Shown: positions 1 to 7,840 of the stretch, in pieces | Layout: every line of letters starts with the position of its first letter | Numbering within the stretch: position 1 is the first letter of the stretch | Origin: Streptomyces sp. NBC_01304 | GTDB lineage: Bacteria > Actinomycetota > Actinomycetes > Streptomycetales > Streptomycetaceae | DNA: 64,000 nt | Assembly: GCF_035975855.1 (NCBI RefSeq) | Contig: NZ_CP109055.1 | Location: forward strand, 4,526,001-4,590,000 | Reading direction: 5' to 3' | Translations under genes and position numbers: made by a program | The notes under the pieces: model-generated | Database searches by the model: none | What the model was told of the DNA's origin: nothing | Seen by the model: the letters and a program-made list of their open reading frames with translations, nothing else

Positions 1-1
1 C

Positions 2-58
2 GGGCTCGCGGCAGGAGTGGTGTTGCTGTTGGTCTGGCTCGTCATCTGCGCACTCTAG
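2..58 (+). CDS. C-terminal end of a membrane protein (partial)
   Basis: The first 57 bases read as an open frame ending in TAG, encoding a Gly/Val/Leu/Trp-rich hydrophobic tail of 18 residues. It looks like the last transmembrane helix of a protein that begins outside the window. The frame is inferred from its hydrophobicity and its clean stop; the family cannot be told. Confidence 0.5.
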   Translation, partial: GLAAGVVLLLVWLVICAL

Positions 59-61
59 CGC

Positions 62-73
62 CTACGCGCGTAG
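62..73. promoter_or_regulatory. Palindromic operator-like site CTACGCGCGTAG (copy A)
   Basis: A perfect 12-bp palindrome lies just after the upstream partial gene and about 100 bp before the hydrolase. An identical 12-mer is at 12565 and a 10/12 variant at 13814, both upstream of nucleoside-transporter genes. The binding protein is unknown. Confidence 0.5.
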
Positions 74-171
74 ATCGCGCCCCTTCGGTATCGAATTGAG
101 GCCACTGTCGATACGTAACAGTGACCCCATGGCCGGGTTCCGTACACCTGGCCTTCTGAGAGTGTTCTGTC

Positions 172-930
172 ATGGCACAGCAAGCAATGCCGGTACGTGA
201 CGCCCGACTTGGGCGCCTTCTCGGCGCGGAACCCCAGGCGGTCAGTGGTGTGGTCCTGCTGTTGCCGAGCGGCGAGGAGGACTCGGCGCGCCGCCCCTCC
301 CCGCTCGCCGTGGCCGGCGTCCGCGCGCTGGGGCGCAGGCTGGTGCGCGCCGGGCGCGAGGAGGGCCTGGTCGCGCACGTGGTGCACTACCGCTTCCGCG
401 GGTGGGGCGGGGCCGATGCGCGGCTGGCCGCGGATGCTTCGTGGGCGGCGGACGAGGTCGTACGTCGCTACGGCGATGTCCCGGTCTGTCTCGCCGGGGT
501 CGACATGGGGGCGCGGGCCGCGCTGCGCGCGGGTGGGCATACGGCGGTGAACTCCGTCCTTGCGATTGCGCCTTGGCTGCCCGAGGACGACCGGGCGGGG
601 GCGGCTGAGCCGGTGCGGCAGTTGGGTGGGCGCCGGGTCTTGATCGTGCACGGCACGAACGACGAACGGACCGATCCCGAGTTGTCCTTCCGCTTCGCGG
701 AGCGGGTGAAGAAGGCGAACCGGGAGACCTGTCGGTTCGAGGTTCATTCGGACGGCCACGGGTTGTATCAGCATCGGGCGGAGGTCGCCGCGCTGGCGGC
801 GGACTTCGTTCTCGGCGCCCTTTACGGGCGGGGCTTCTCGCGACCGGTCGCGGACGCGTTCGCGGCTCCGCCGCCGCTTGGGCTGCGCATGCCGCTTGCC
901 TCCGGGTTTGGGCGGTCGTTGCGTAGGTAG
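172..930 (+). CDS. Alpha/beta-hydrolase fold protein with Asp at the nucleophile elbow
   Basis: This 252-residue cytoplasmic protein has the dienelactone-hydrolase-like alpha/beta hydrolase layout. The nucleophile elbow, usually G-x-S-x-G, reads G-V-D-M-G with Asp at residue 111. A putative acid follows in HGTND (Asp164) and a putative catalytic His in SDGHG (His196). An Asp nucleophile is known from haloalkane dehalogenases and epoxide hydrolases, but overall similarity here is to the dienelactone/acyl hydrolase group, so the substrate is unknown and activity may be altered. It starts at ATG 172 after a weak GAGAG ribosome site. It is convergent with the LysR gene, with a large inverted repeat between them. 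Confidence 0.7.
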   Translation: MAQQAMPVRDARLGRLLGAEPQAVSGVVLLLPSGEEDSARRPSPLAVAGVRALGRRLVRAGREEGLVAHVVHYRFRGWGGADARLAADASWAADEVVRRYGDVPVCLAGVDMGARAALRAGGHTAVNSVLAIAPWLPEDDRAGAAEPVRQLGGRRVLIVHGTNDERTDPELSFRFAERVKKANRETCRFEVHSDGHGLYQHRAEVAALAADFVLGALYGRGFSRPVADAFAAPPPLGLRMPLASGFGRSLRR

Positions 931-977
931 GGACTCTTCCCCCTCCCCGCCCCTTCCCGAAATCCTGCGGAGCTGTG

Positions 978-1038
978 TCCTCAAACGCCGGACGGGCTGA
1001 TTCATCAGAGATGAATCAGCCCGTCCGGCGTTTGAGGA
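978..1038. terminator. Dispersed Streptomyces palindrome acting as bidirectional terminator
   Basis: Perfect 28-bp arms (978-1005 and 1011-1038) flank a 5-nt loop and carry the CCGTCCGGCGTTTGAGGA core. A second, outer pair of arms (about 942-959 with 1067-1086, CCCGCCCCTTCCCG type) encloses it. It lies between the convergent hydrolase and LysR genes. The same nested element recurs at 7841-7893. The long GC-rich stem has no U-tract, as is usual in Streptomyces. Confidence 0.75.
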
Positions 1039-1089
1039 CAATCTTTGAAGCCGGCGGCGGCCTTACGGGAAGGGGCGGGGTGGGGGGAA

Positions 1090-2076
1090 TCAGGCGAGCA
1101 ACCGACCACGACGGGTCAGCAGGAACTTCTTGAACGCGGCCACCGGTGGCGTATCCGGATGACCGTCCAGCCACGCCACCCCGATCTCGCGGACAGCGCG
1201 AGGAGCAGTCACCGTCAGCTCCACCACGCCCGGGCGAGCAAAGGCGGGCGGAGGGAGGAGCGCCACCCCCAACCCCGCCGCGACCAGACCACGCAAGGTC
1301 TCCGCCTCCTCCCCCTCGAAGGCCACCCGAGGCCGGAACCCGGCCTCCGCACACAGGTCGTCCGTGATCCGGCGAAGCCCGTACGCGGGCTCAAGCGTGA
1401 CGAACGCTTCCTCCGCGGCCTCCGCCAGGCGGATGCGTCGCCGCGAGGCCAGCCGATGGTCCGAGGGCACGACGAGCCGCAGCCGCTGCTCGTCCAGGCG
1501 CCGGGCCACCAGGTCCGGAGCGTCCGGCACCGGCGAGGTCAGGCACAGGTCGAGCTCACCGGTGCGGAGCCGCTCCAGCATCCACTCGCCGTAGTTCTGG
1601 ACGAGGGAGAAGCGCACCCGGGGGTGGTCGACCCGGAACTCGCGGATCAGTTCCGGCACCGTCTCCGAGCCCATCGTGTGCAGAAACCCGAACCCCACCT
1701 TCCCGGCCCCGGGATCCGCGTCCGCCCGCACCTCGTCCGCCGCCCGCTCCACCTCCCCGAGCGCCCGCTCGACGGAGGCGAGGAAGGTACGGCCGGCCGC
1801 CGTGAGCGACACCGTCCGGCCCCGGCGCGCGAACAGGTCGACGCCCAGGTCCTCTTCGAGCCGTACGAGGGAGCGGGAGAGGGTCGACTGCGGCATGCCC
1901 AGTTCGGCGGCGGCCCGCGTGACGTGCTCGGTGCGGGCCACGGCGGCGAAGTGGGCGAGGCGCGGCGCGAGCAGCGCGGTGATGTCGGCCCCCGCACCGG
2001 CCCCCGCCTGCCGATGCAGATCTTCAACGTAACTACTCTGCGACAGCCGAGCCTCTGACCTGCCCTCATGCACCAT
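1090..2076 (-). CDS. LysR-family transcriptional regulator
   Basis: A LysR-type regulator of 328 residues from the ATG at 2076; an in-frame ATG at 2112 would add 12 residues and run into the operator. The N-terminal winged helix-turn-helix (TRAAAELGMPQSTLSRSL) is followed by a two-lobe periplasmic-binding-like effector domain. It is divergent from an MFS exporter 62 bp away, the same arrangement as E. coli ynfL/ynfM, so it probably controls that transporter and itself through the intergenic dyad at 2089-2117. The inducer is unknown. Confidence 0.88.
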   Translation of the reverse strand: MVHEGRSEARLSQSSYVEDLHRQAGAGAGADITALLAPRLAHFAAVARTEHVTRAAAELGMPQSTLSRSLVRLEEDLGVDLFARRGRTVSLTAAGRTFLASVERALGEVERAADEVRADADPGAGKVGFGFLHTMGSETVPELIREFRVDHPRVRFSLVQNYGEWMLERLRTGELDLCLTSPVPDAPDLVARRLDEQRLRLVVPSDHRLASRRRIRLAEAAEEAFVTLEPAYGLRRITDDLCAEAGFRPRVAFEGEEAETLRGLVAAGLGVALLPPPAFARPGVVELTVTAPRAVREIGVAWLDGHPDTPPVAAFKKFLLTRRGRLLA

Positions 2077-2088
2077 GGGATGGATTAT

Positions 2089-2117
2089 GGCTCGTTCATG
2101 CATTGGACGCATGAGCC
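2089..2117. promoter_or_regulatory. Candidate LysR operator in divergent promoter
   Basis: An interrupted dyad with GGCTC and GAGCC ends and an internal ATGC-attgga-CGCAT core sits between the LysR start (2076) and the MFS start (2139). Its size and placement fit a LysR recognition site. This is inferred from symmetry only. Confidence 0.4.
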
Positions 2118-2138
2118 GTACGTCCCTACTTTCGAAGC

Positions 2139-3473
2139 ATGCCTCCTGCCAGTAGCAGGGCGTCCGCCACCCACGCGGGCGCCCGCACAGCCGATCCCTC
2201 GCCCTCAGAACTCACCGAGCTCACCGAGTCGGCCGACTCCCGCCTCGCCCCGGGCGGCCCGGGCTTCCGCAAGATGAGCTTCGCGCTCTTCGCCGCGGGC
2301 CTCGCCACCTTCGCGCTGCTCTACTCCACGCAGGCGCTGCTCCCCGCGATCTCCGGGGCCTTCAACGTCGAGGCGGGTACGGCGAGTTGGACGGTCTCGG
2401 CCGCGACCGGCGCACTGGCTCTCTTCGTCCTCCCGCTCAGCGCCCTGTCCGAACGGTTCGGGCGGCGGACCCTGATGACCGTCTCGCTCTCGGTGGCGGT
2501 CGGCGTGGGACTGCTCGTGCCGTTCGCGCCCAACCTGGAGTGGCTGGTGGCGCTGCGCGCCGTACAGGGGGCCGCACTCGCCGGGCTGCCGGCCTCCGCG
2601 ATGGCGTATCTCGCGGAGGAGGTACGGCCGAAGGCGCTGATCGCCGCGATCGGACTGTTCGTGGCGGGGAACTCCATCGGCGGCATGAGCGGCCGCGTAC
2701 TCACCGGATGGGTCGCCCAGGCGTGGGGCTGGCGGGCGGCGCTCGCGGCGGTCGGGCTCATGGCCCTGGTCTGCGCACTCGTCTTCCGCGTACTGCTTCC
2801 CAAGCCTCAGCACTTCACGGCCGGTTCGCTGCGGCCGCGGGACCTGGCGCGGACCGTACGCGCACACCTCGCCAATCCGCTGCTCTGCCGGCTGTACGCG
2901 ATAGGCGCGCTGTTCATGACCGTCTTCGGCGCGGTCTACACGGTGATCGGCTACCGGCTCGTCGAGGCCCCCTTCTCCCTTCCGCAGGGCATCGTGGGCT
3001 CGATCTTCCTGGTCTATCTCGTCGGTACGGTCTCGTCGGCGGCGGCCGGCAAGCTGGTGGCGCGGCTCGGGCGGCGCGGGGCGCTGTATCTGGCCGTGGG
3101 CACGACCGCGGGCGGGCTGCTGCTCTCGCTCTCCGATTCCCTGTACGCCGTGCTGCTCGGGCTCGTGCTGATCACGGCCGGGTTCTTCGCGGGGCACGCG
3201 GTGGCCTCGTCCTCGGTGAGCCGGACGGCCAAGGAGGGGCGGGCGCAGGCGTCCGCGCTCTACCAGTCGGCGTACTACCTGGGCTCCAGCGCGGGCGGCA
3301 CGCTAGGCGCGATCGCCTTCCACGCGGTGGGCTGGGCGGGGACGGTGCTCCTCGGTCTGGTCGCGGTCCTCGGTGTGGTGTCCGTGACGCTCTACGGGTC
3401 GCATGTGGCACGAGTGGAACGGGTGGCGCAGATTCGGCGGCGGGTTCCCGCAACGTCCCTCATTCGTACATAA
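2139..3473 (+). CDS. MFS transporter (YnfM/drug-H+ antiporter type)
   Basis: A 444-residue major facilitator protein with a Thr/Pro/Ser-rich cytoplasmic N-terminus of about 45 residues, then about 12 predicted transmembrane helices. The loop between helices 2 and 3 carries the family motif (SERFGRRTLM). Length and repeat architecture are normal for a 12-helix exporter of the YnfM/Bcr group, which moves small molecules out against a proton gradient. The LysR gene diverges from its promoter and is its likely regulator. The substrate cannot be read from sequence. Confidence 0.85.
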   Translation: MPPASSRASATHAGARTADPSPSELTELTESADSRLAPGGPGFRKMSFALFAAGLATFALLYSTQALLPAISGAFNVEAGTASWTVSAATGALALFVLPLSALSERFGRRTLMTVSLSVAVGVGLLVPFAPNLEWLVALRAVQGAALAGLPASAMAYLAEEVRPKALIAAIGLFVAGNSIGGMSGRVLTGWVAQAWGWRAALAAVGLMALVCALVFRVLLPKPQHFTAGSLRPRDLARTVRAHLANPLLCRLYAIGALFMTVFGAVYTVIGYRLVEAPFSLPQGIVGSIFLVYLVGTVSSAAAGKLVARLGRRGALYLAVGTTAGGLLLSLSDSLYAVLLGLVLITAGFFAGHAVASSSVSRTAKEGRAQASALYQSAYYLGSSAGGTLGAIAFHAVGWAGTVLLGLVAVLGVVSVTLYGSHVARVERVAQIRRRVPATSLIRT

Positions 3474-3577
3474 CTTGCTTGATTTGCCTCTCTTTTCCGT
3501 ACAACTCGGCATCCCTCTCGGGCATCCAACCAGCAGGGATTCGGCCATGCGGCCACGGGGCGGAAAGAAGGCACGCC

Positions 3578-4300
3578 ATGAGGGGCATATCAGCGATATC
3601 AGGCAAGGCACCGACCGGCAGACGAGTCGGCATCACGCTGGGGCTCGCGGGGCTGCTGACCCCGCTGACCCTGGTGGTCGGCAGCGGGACGGCGCAGGCC
3701 GCGAGCTGCACGACCAGCACGGGCCCGTACCAGAAGCAGGTCGAGAAGTTCCTCGGCCGGCCGGTGGACGGCAAGCAGTCGGCGACGGACTGCAAGGCGA
3801 TCCGCGCGTTCCAGACCAAGCACCTCATCAAGCCGAACATCGGCTACGCGGGACCCGTCACCTGGGGCGTGATGGACCTGATGAACAAGCAGAAGGCCGT
3901 CGGCGACAACCCCAACAAGGCCGGCAAGTGCCCGGTGAACAAGGGCCGGATCGCCTGCGTGAACCTGACGCTGCAGATCAGCTGGGTACAGGACGGCTCC
4001 CGGCTCGTGTACGGGCCGGTGCCGGTGCGTACCGGACGCAATGGCGCGGAGACCCGGACCGGTGCGAAGAAGATCTACCTCCGGAAGATCAACCACTGGT
4101 CGACGATCTACAAGGTGTGGATGCCGTACTCACAGTTCTTCGACGGCGGGATCGCCTTCCACCAGGTCGACAAGAGCGTGTGGTCGCCGCCGGGGTCGGG
4201 CGGGTGCGTGAACATGCGCAAGGACGACGCGAAGAAGTACTGGTCGCTGCTGAAGAAGGGTGACGACGTATACGTGTACGGGCGCAAGCCCGGCACGTGA
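3578..4300 (+). CDS. Secreted L,D-transpeptidase with peptidoglycan-binding domain
   Basis: A 240-residue exported protein. It has an N-terminal signal peptide (cut near AQA-A, residue 41), a PG_binding_1-like segment at about 50-105, and a C-terminal YkuD/L,D-transpeptidase domain. The catalytic part runs from His195 to Cys210. The usual S-H-G-C-x-N reads S-G-G-C-V-N, so the Cys and Asn are kept but the His next to Gly is replaced. Such enzymes make 3-3 peptidoglycan cross-links outside the membrane. The ATG at 3578 follows GGAAAGAAGG, a good ribosome site. A paralogue with the canonical motif is at 31140. Confidence 0.88.
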   Translation: MRGISAISGKAPTGRRVGITLGLAGLLTPLTLVVGSGTAQAASCTTSTGPYQKQVEKFLGRPVDGKQSATDCKAIRAFQTKHLIKPNIGYAGPVTWGVMDLMNKQKAVGDNPNKAGKCPVNKGRIACVNLTLQISWVQDGSRLVYGPVPVRTGRNGAETRTGAKKIYLRKINHWSTIYKVWMPYSQFFDGGIAFHQVDKSVWSPPGSGGCVNMRKDDAKKYWSLLKKGDDVYVYGRKPGT

Positions 4301-4373
4301 TCGGAAACAGTCAGAAGCCCGTCCGAGGGTCCAAGTCAAGTGTTCTGCATGGGTTTTCGCTGCTCAGAGGCGA

Positions 4374-4396
4374 TTGTCAGTGGGGTCCTGTAGCTT
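4374..4396 (+). promoter_or_regulatory. RecA-NDp/PafBC-type DNA-damage promoter of the sigma factor
   Basis: TTGTCAGTG (4374-4382), then 8 nt, then TAGCTT (4391-4396) match the actinobacterial RecA-independent damage promoter TTGTCRGTG-N8-TAnnnT at every specified position. The predicted transcript starts near 4403, leaving a leader of about 43 nt with a GGGGCGGG ribosome site before the ATG at 4446. Confidence 0.65.
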
Positions 4397-4445
4397 CCCG
4401 GGTGTTGGCATCGAAGGCATCCGAGGGCTACAGGGGCGGGACCCG

Positions 4446-5474
4446 ATGAACGATTCGCGAGAAGCAGCGGCGACCACGGCGAACACGAAGTCCGCGCCGG
4501 ACCTCGACCTGGACCTGGACGCCGGGATGAAGAAGTACCGGACCGAGCTGACCGGGTACTGCTACCGGATGCTCGGTTCGGGCTTCGACGCGGAGGACGC
4601 GGTACAGGACACGTTCGTCCGCGCGTGGAAGGCGTACGAACGCTTCGAGGGCCGCTCCTCGCTGCGGTCCTGGCTGTACCGCATCGCGACGAACGTCTGC
4701 CTGGACCTGCTGAACGCGGGGAACAAGCGGGCCCGGCCGATGGACCTGACCGACCAGGGCCACCAGGCGACCGCCGTGCTGAACGAGCGGTCGGAGGTCA
4801 CCTGGCTGGAGCCCGTCCCGGACGGCCGGATCCTGCCGTCGAGCGCGGACCCGGCCGAGACCACGATGGCGCGCGAGTCGGTGCGGCTCGCCTTCATGTC
4901 CGCCATGCAGCACCTGCCCGCCAAGCAGCGGGCCGTGCTCATCCTGCGCGAGGTCCTGGCCTGGAAGGCCGCCGAGGTGGCCGAGCTCCTCGACACCTCG
5001 ATCGCCTCGGTGAACAGCGCACTGCAGCGGGCCCGCGCGACCATCGAGGCGCACGGCATCCGCGAGACGGACGCGGCGGACCCCCTGGACGAGGACCAGC
5101 AGCAGCTCCTCAACCGCTATGTGGCGGCGTTCGAGGGGTACGACATGGATCTGCTGACCTCACTGCTGGCCGAGGACGCCGTCCTGTCCATGCCGCCGTT
5201 CGACCTGTGGCTGACCGGGCACGACGACATCATCGCCTGGCACATCAACCAGGGCATCGGCTGCAAGGGCTCGCGACTGCTGCCGACGGTGGCGAACGGC
5301 ATGCCGGCCTTCGCGCAGTACAAGCCGGACCCCGAGGACGCATCCCGGCTCACGCCGTGGGCGCTGCAGGTCATCGAGCTCTCAGGGGGGAAGATCGTCG
5401 GCCTCAATGCCTTCCTGGACACCGAGCGCTGGTTCCCGCTCTTCGGGTTCCCCGACCACCTCGACGTCGACTAG
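4446..5474 (+). CDS. ECF sigma factor of the sigma-70 X5 / SigG type with SnoaL-like tail
   Basis: A 342-residue RNA polymerase sigma factor. An acidic N-terminus (about 25 residues) precedes sigma region 2 (about 28-100, with DAEDAVQDTFVRAW) and region 4 (about 155-205, PAKQRAVLILREV). The last 130 residues form a SnoaL/NTF2-like domain, as in the X5 subfamily that includes M. tuberculosis SigG. Such tails modulate sigma activity in place of a separate anti-sigma factor. The promoter matches the DNA-damage motif, and M. tuberculosis sigG is reported to be controlled the same way. The last 93 bases overlap the antisense STAS gene. Confidence 0.88.
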   Translation: MNDSREAAATTANTKSAPDLDLDLDAGMKKYRTELTGYCYRMLGSGFDAEDAVQDTFVRAWKAYERFEGRSSLRSWLYRIATNVCLDLLNAGNKRARPMDLTDQGHQATAVLNERSEVTWLEPVPDGRILPSSADPAETTMARESVRLAFMSAMQHLPAKQRAVLILREVLAWKAAEVAELLDTSIASVNSALQRARATIEAHGIRETDAADPLDEDQQQLLNRYVAAFEGYDMDLLTSLLAEDAVLSMPPFDLWLTGHDDIIAWHINQGIGCKGSRLLPTVANGMPAFAQYKPDPEDASRLTPWALQVIELSGGKIVGLNAFLDTERWFPLFGFPDHLDVD

Positions 5475-5747
5475 GTCCAACAGGCCGACCAGGCCGAGGA
5501 GTTGGAGCAGCCGGGGTGCGGGATCCCGGATCCGCATCCTGGCGCCGGCTCTGCGCGAGGTCAGCTTGAGCCGGGCCAGCGCGTCGACGACGGCGAGGTC
5601 CGGCTGCGTCACCCGCCCGACGTCGCAGATGACGTCGGTGGCTCCGGTGCTGGTCAGGCATGCGCTGAGCTGGGCGCAGAGGGCTGGGGTGTCGGCCTTG
5701 GCGGGGCGGGCGGCGAGGGTGAGGGTGATCGGGGTGGGTGGGGTCAT
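5382..5747 (-). CDS. STAS-domain protein (anti-sigma antagonist-like)
   Basis: The 121-residue product reads as one STAS domain: a beta/alpha fold with TDVICDVGRVTQPDLAVVDAL where the phospho-acceptor Ser/Thr loop normally lies, then helices rich in Leu/Arg. It lacks an obvious D-S-(S/T)-G phosphorylation motif, so regulation by an RsbW-type kinase is doubtful. The start is set at ATG 5747; an upstream extension is Pro-rich and unlikely. Its 3' end overlaps the sigma-factor gene by 93 nt tail to tail, an unusual arrangement that could let the two transcripts interfere. Confidence 0.6.
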   Translation of the reverse strand: MTPPTPITLTLAARPAKADTPALCAQLSACLTSTGATDVICDVGRVTQPDLAVVDALARLKLTSRRAGARMRIRDPAPRLLQLLGLVGLLDLVDVEVVGEPEEREPALGVQEGIEADDLPP

Positions 5748-5799
5748 GAAGGGTTGACCTGGGGGGCGCCTGGAACTCATCGGTTCCGGGCGCCAGCCG

Positions 5800-6381
5800 T
5801 CAGTCGACGGGAAAGCCCGTGGTGTTGAGGGTGAGGTTGAAGGGTTCGGGAAGGTTGATCTCTTCACCGAACTTCACGGCTTGCAGGACGTGGTACACAT
5901 CGCCCTTCGGTTCGCCGTAGAGCGTGACAGTGGGGCCTTTGGGAGCCCAACGGTCAATGAGGAGGTAGAGCGGAATGCCTGCCGCCGCGTAGCCAGCGGG
6001 CTTGCTGATTCGATCGTGGCGCGCGTTGGATTGCGAGGTGATCTCGACAACGAGCTCAGCCACAGCAGCCGGGATATAGGTCCCCTCCTGCAAGTAGCCC
6101 TCAGGTGCCACCACCAGGTCGGGAATATAAAGACCGAGGCGGTAAGGGATGGCGACAGCAAGCGTCTGAAAGATGCCCCAATCTTCAGGAATCACCGATG
6201 TCAGCTGACGCTGCGTTTTCCAAGCAATGATGTTGTGTGCTGCGGCAGGAGCTGGTGACACGGTGATGATCCCCTCGATGATCTCCACCTTGCAGCCCTC
6301 GGGCCAGTCCGACTCCTCCCAGAACCGGACAAGGTCGCCCCAACCCTGGTTGGGGTCGTGGTCGACGGTGAGTGCGCTCAT
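5800..6381 (-). CDS. Uma2-family protein (PD-(D/E)xK nuclease fold), copy 1
   Basis: A 193-residue Uma2 (DUF820) protein. The nuclease-like core shows the N-terminal E-I-I-E-G strand, IPDLVVAPE (Asp), and LVVEITSQSNARHDRISK (E-x-T plus Lys), followed by YAAAGIPLYLLID. Uma2 proteins are very numerous in Streptomyces and cyanobacteria; no cellular role is established. The ATG is at 6381. It lies downstream of deoA, separated by a strong hairpin, so it is probably transcribed on its own. It is more divergent from the copies at 16507 and 28633 than those two are from each other. Confidence 0.8.
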   Translation of the reverse strand: MSALTVDHDPNQGWGDLVRFWEESDWPEGCKVEIIEGIITVSPAPAAAHNIIAWKTQRQLTSVIPEDWGIFQTLAVAIPYRLGLYIPDLVVAPEGYLQEGTYIPAAVAELVVEITSQSNARHDRISKPAGYAAAGIPLYLLIDRWAPKGPTVTLYGEPKGDVYHVLQAVKFGEEINLPEPFNLTLNTTGFPVD

Positions 6382-6422
6382 GGCGGTCTCCTCTATCGGT
6401 GCGTCACCGAGTCCAGCATGCC

Positions 6423-6456
6423 GAACGGGACCGGTGGAGGTCCACCGGTCCCGTTC
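6423..6456. terminator. Hairpin terminator downstream of deoA
   Basis: An inverted repeat with perfect 16-bp arms (6423-6438 and 6441-6456, GAACGGGACCGGTGGA) separated by 2 nt. It lies between the deoA stop and the Uma2 start, both on the minus strand. Confidence 0.75.
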
Positions 6457-6479
6457 ACCCGATCGAGAAAGCCCCCTGA

Positions 6480-7757
6480 TCAGGCGATACGTTCCAGCAC
6501 GACGGGGGTCGACGTGTGAGCCGTGCCCGGCGCCGCCACGTCGTACGCCGAACCCAGCGACTCCAGCGCGTACTCGAACCGCTCCGGCGTATCCGTGTGC
6601 AGGGTCATGAGGGGCTGGCCCTCGGTCACCGTCTCGCCCGGCTTGGCGTGGAGTTCGACGCCCGCGCCCGCCTGCACCGGGTCGTCCTTGCGGGCCCGGC
6701 CCGCGCCCAGGCGCCAGGCGGCGACGCCGATGTCGTACGCGTCCAGGCGGGTCAGTACGCCGGACCCCGGGGCCTTGACCACGTGCTGCTCGCGGGCCAC
6801 CGGGAGCTCGGCGTCCGGATCGCCGCCCTGGGCCGCGATCATGCGACGCCAGACGTCCATCGCCGAACCGTCCGCGAGGGCCTTCGCCGGGTCGGCGTCC
6901 TTGATACCGGCCGCGTCCAGCATCTCGCGGGCCAGGGCGAGGGTCAGGTCGATGACGTCCTGGGGGCCGCCGCCCGCCAACACCTCGACGGATTCCCGGA
7001 CTTCGAGGGCGTTGCCCGCGGTCAGGCCGAGCGGGGTGGCCATGTCGGTGAGCAGGGCGACCGTCTTGACGCCGTGGTCCGTGCCGAGGCCGACCATCGT
7101 GGAGGCGAGCTCGCGCGCGTCCTCGATCGTCTTCATGAAGGCGCCGGAGCCGACCTTCACGTCGAGGACGAGGGAGCCGGTGCCCTCGGCGATCTTCTTC
7201 GACATGATCGAGGAGGCGATCAGCGGGATCGCCTCGACGGTGCCGGTGACGTCGCGCAGGGCGTACAGCTTCTTGTCGGCGGGGGCGAGGCCGTCGCCGG
7301 CCGCGCAGATCACCGCGCCGGTGCTGTCGAGGACGCTGAGCATCTCCTCGTTGGAGAGCAGGGCGCGCCAGCCGGGGATCGACTCGAGCTTGTCGAGGGT
7401 GCCGCCGGTGTGGCCGAGGCCCCTTCCGCTGAGCTGGGGTACCGCCGCGCCGCACGCCGCGACCAGCGGGGCGAGGGGGAGGGTGATCTTGTCGCCGACG
7501 CCGCCGGTGGAGTGCTTGTCGGCGGTGGGGCGGGAGAGGGTGCTGAAGTCCATCCGGACGCCGGAGTTGATCATGGCGGCGGTCCAACGGGCGATTTCAT
7601 CGCGGGTCATGCCGTTGAGCAGGATCGCCATGTTGAGGGCGGCCATCTGGTAATCGGCGACCTCGCCGCGGGTGTAAGCGTCGATCACCCAGTCGATCTG
7701 CTCGGGGCTGAGCTCGCCCCGGTCGCGCTTGGTGCGGATGACTGTGATGGCGTCCAT
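6480..7757 (-). CDS. deoA: Thymidine (pyrimidine-nucleoside) phosphorylase
   Basis: A 425-residue enzyme that phosphorolyses thymidine or deoxyuridine to base plus deoxyribose-1-phosphate in the cytosol. It shows the family phosphate-binding signature near residue 85 (DKHSTGGVGDKITLPLAPLV) and the following SGRGLGHTGGTLDKLE. Length is normal. The ATG at 7757 follows AAGGA by 10 nt; an upstream ATG at 7793 has no ribosome site. It follows cytidine deaminase and the nucleoside ABC transporter on the same strand, so imported cytidine or deoxycytidine can be deaminated and then split. The palindromic element at 7841-7893 probably partly uncouples it from that operon. Confidence 0.93.
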   Translation of the reverse strand: MDAITVIRTKRDRGELSPEQIDWVIDAYTRGEVADYQMAALNMAILLNGMTRDEIARWTAAMINSGVRMDFSTLSRPTADKHSTGGVGDKITLPLAPLVAACGAAVPQLSGRGLGHTGGTLDKLESIPGWRALLSNEEMLSVLDSTGAVICAAGDGLAPADKKLYALRDVTGTVEAIPLIASSIMSKKIAEGTGSLVLDVKVGSGAFMKTIEDARELASTMVGLGTDHGVKTVALLTDMATPLGLTAGNALEVRESVEVLAGGGPQDVIDLTLALAREMLDAAGIKDADPAKALADGSAMDVWRRMIAAQGGDPDAELPVAREQHVVKAPGSGVLTRLDAYDIGVAAWRLGAGRARKDDPVQAGAGVELHAKPGETVTEGQPLMTLHTDTPERFEYALESLGSAYDVAAPGTAHTSTPVVLERIA

Positions 7758-7840
7758 GAGGGGTGGATCCTTCCGTTCGTTTTGATTCCCCACCCCGCCC
7801 CTTCCCGAAATTCTGCGAAGCCTTCCGCCCTTCGGGCGGT

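Noticed and set aside
2387..4300. Very long plus-strand frame of 637 codons spanning the MFS gene and the L,D-transpeptidase
   Set aside because: Its first two thirds are an out-of-frame shadow of the MFS gene; only the part from ATG 3578, with ribosome site and signal peptide, is real.
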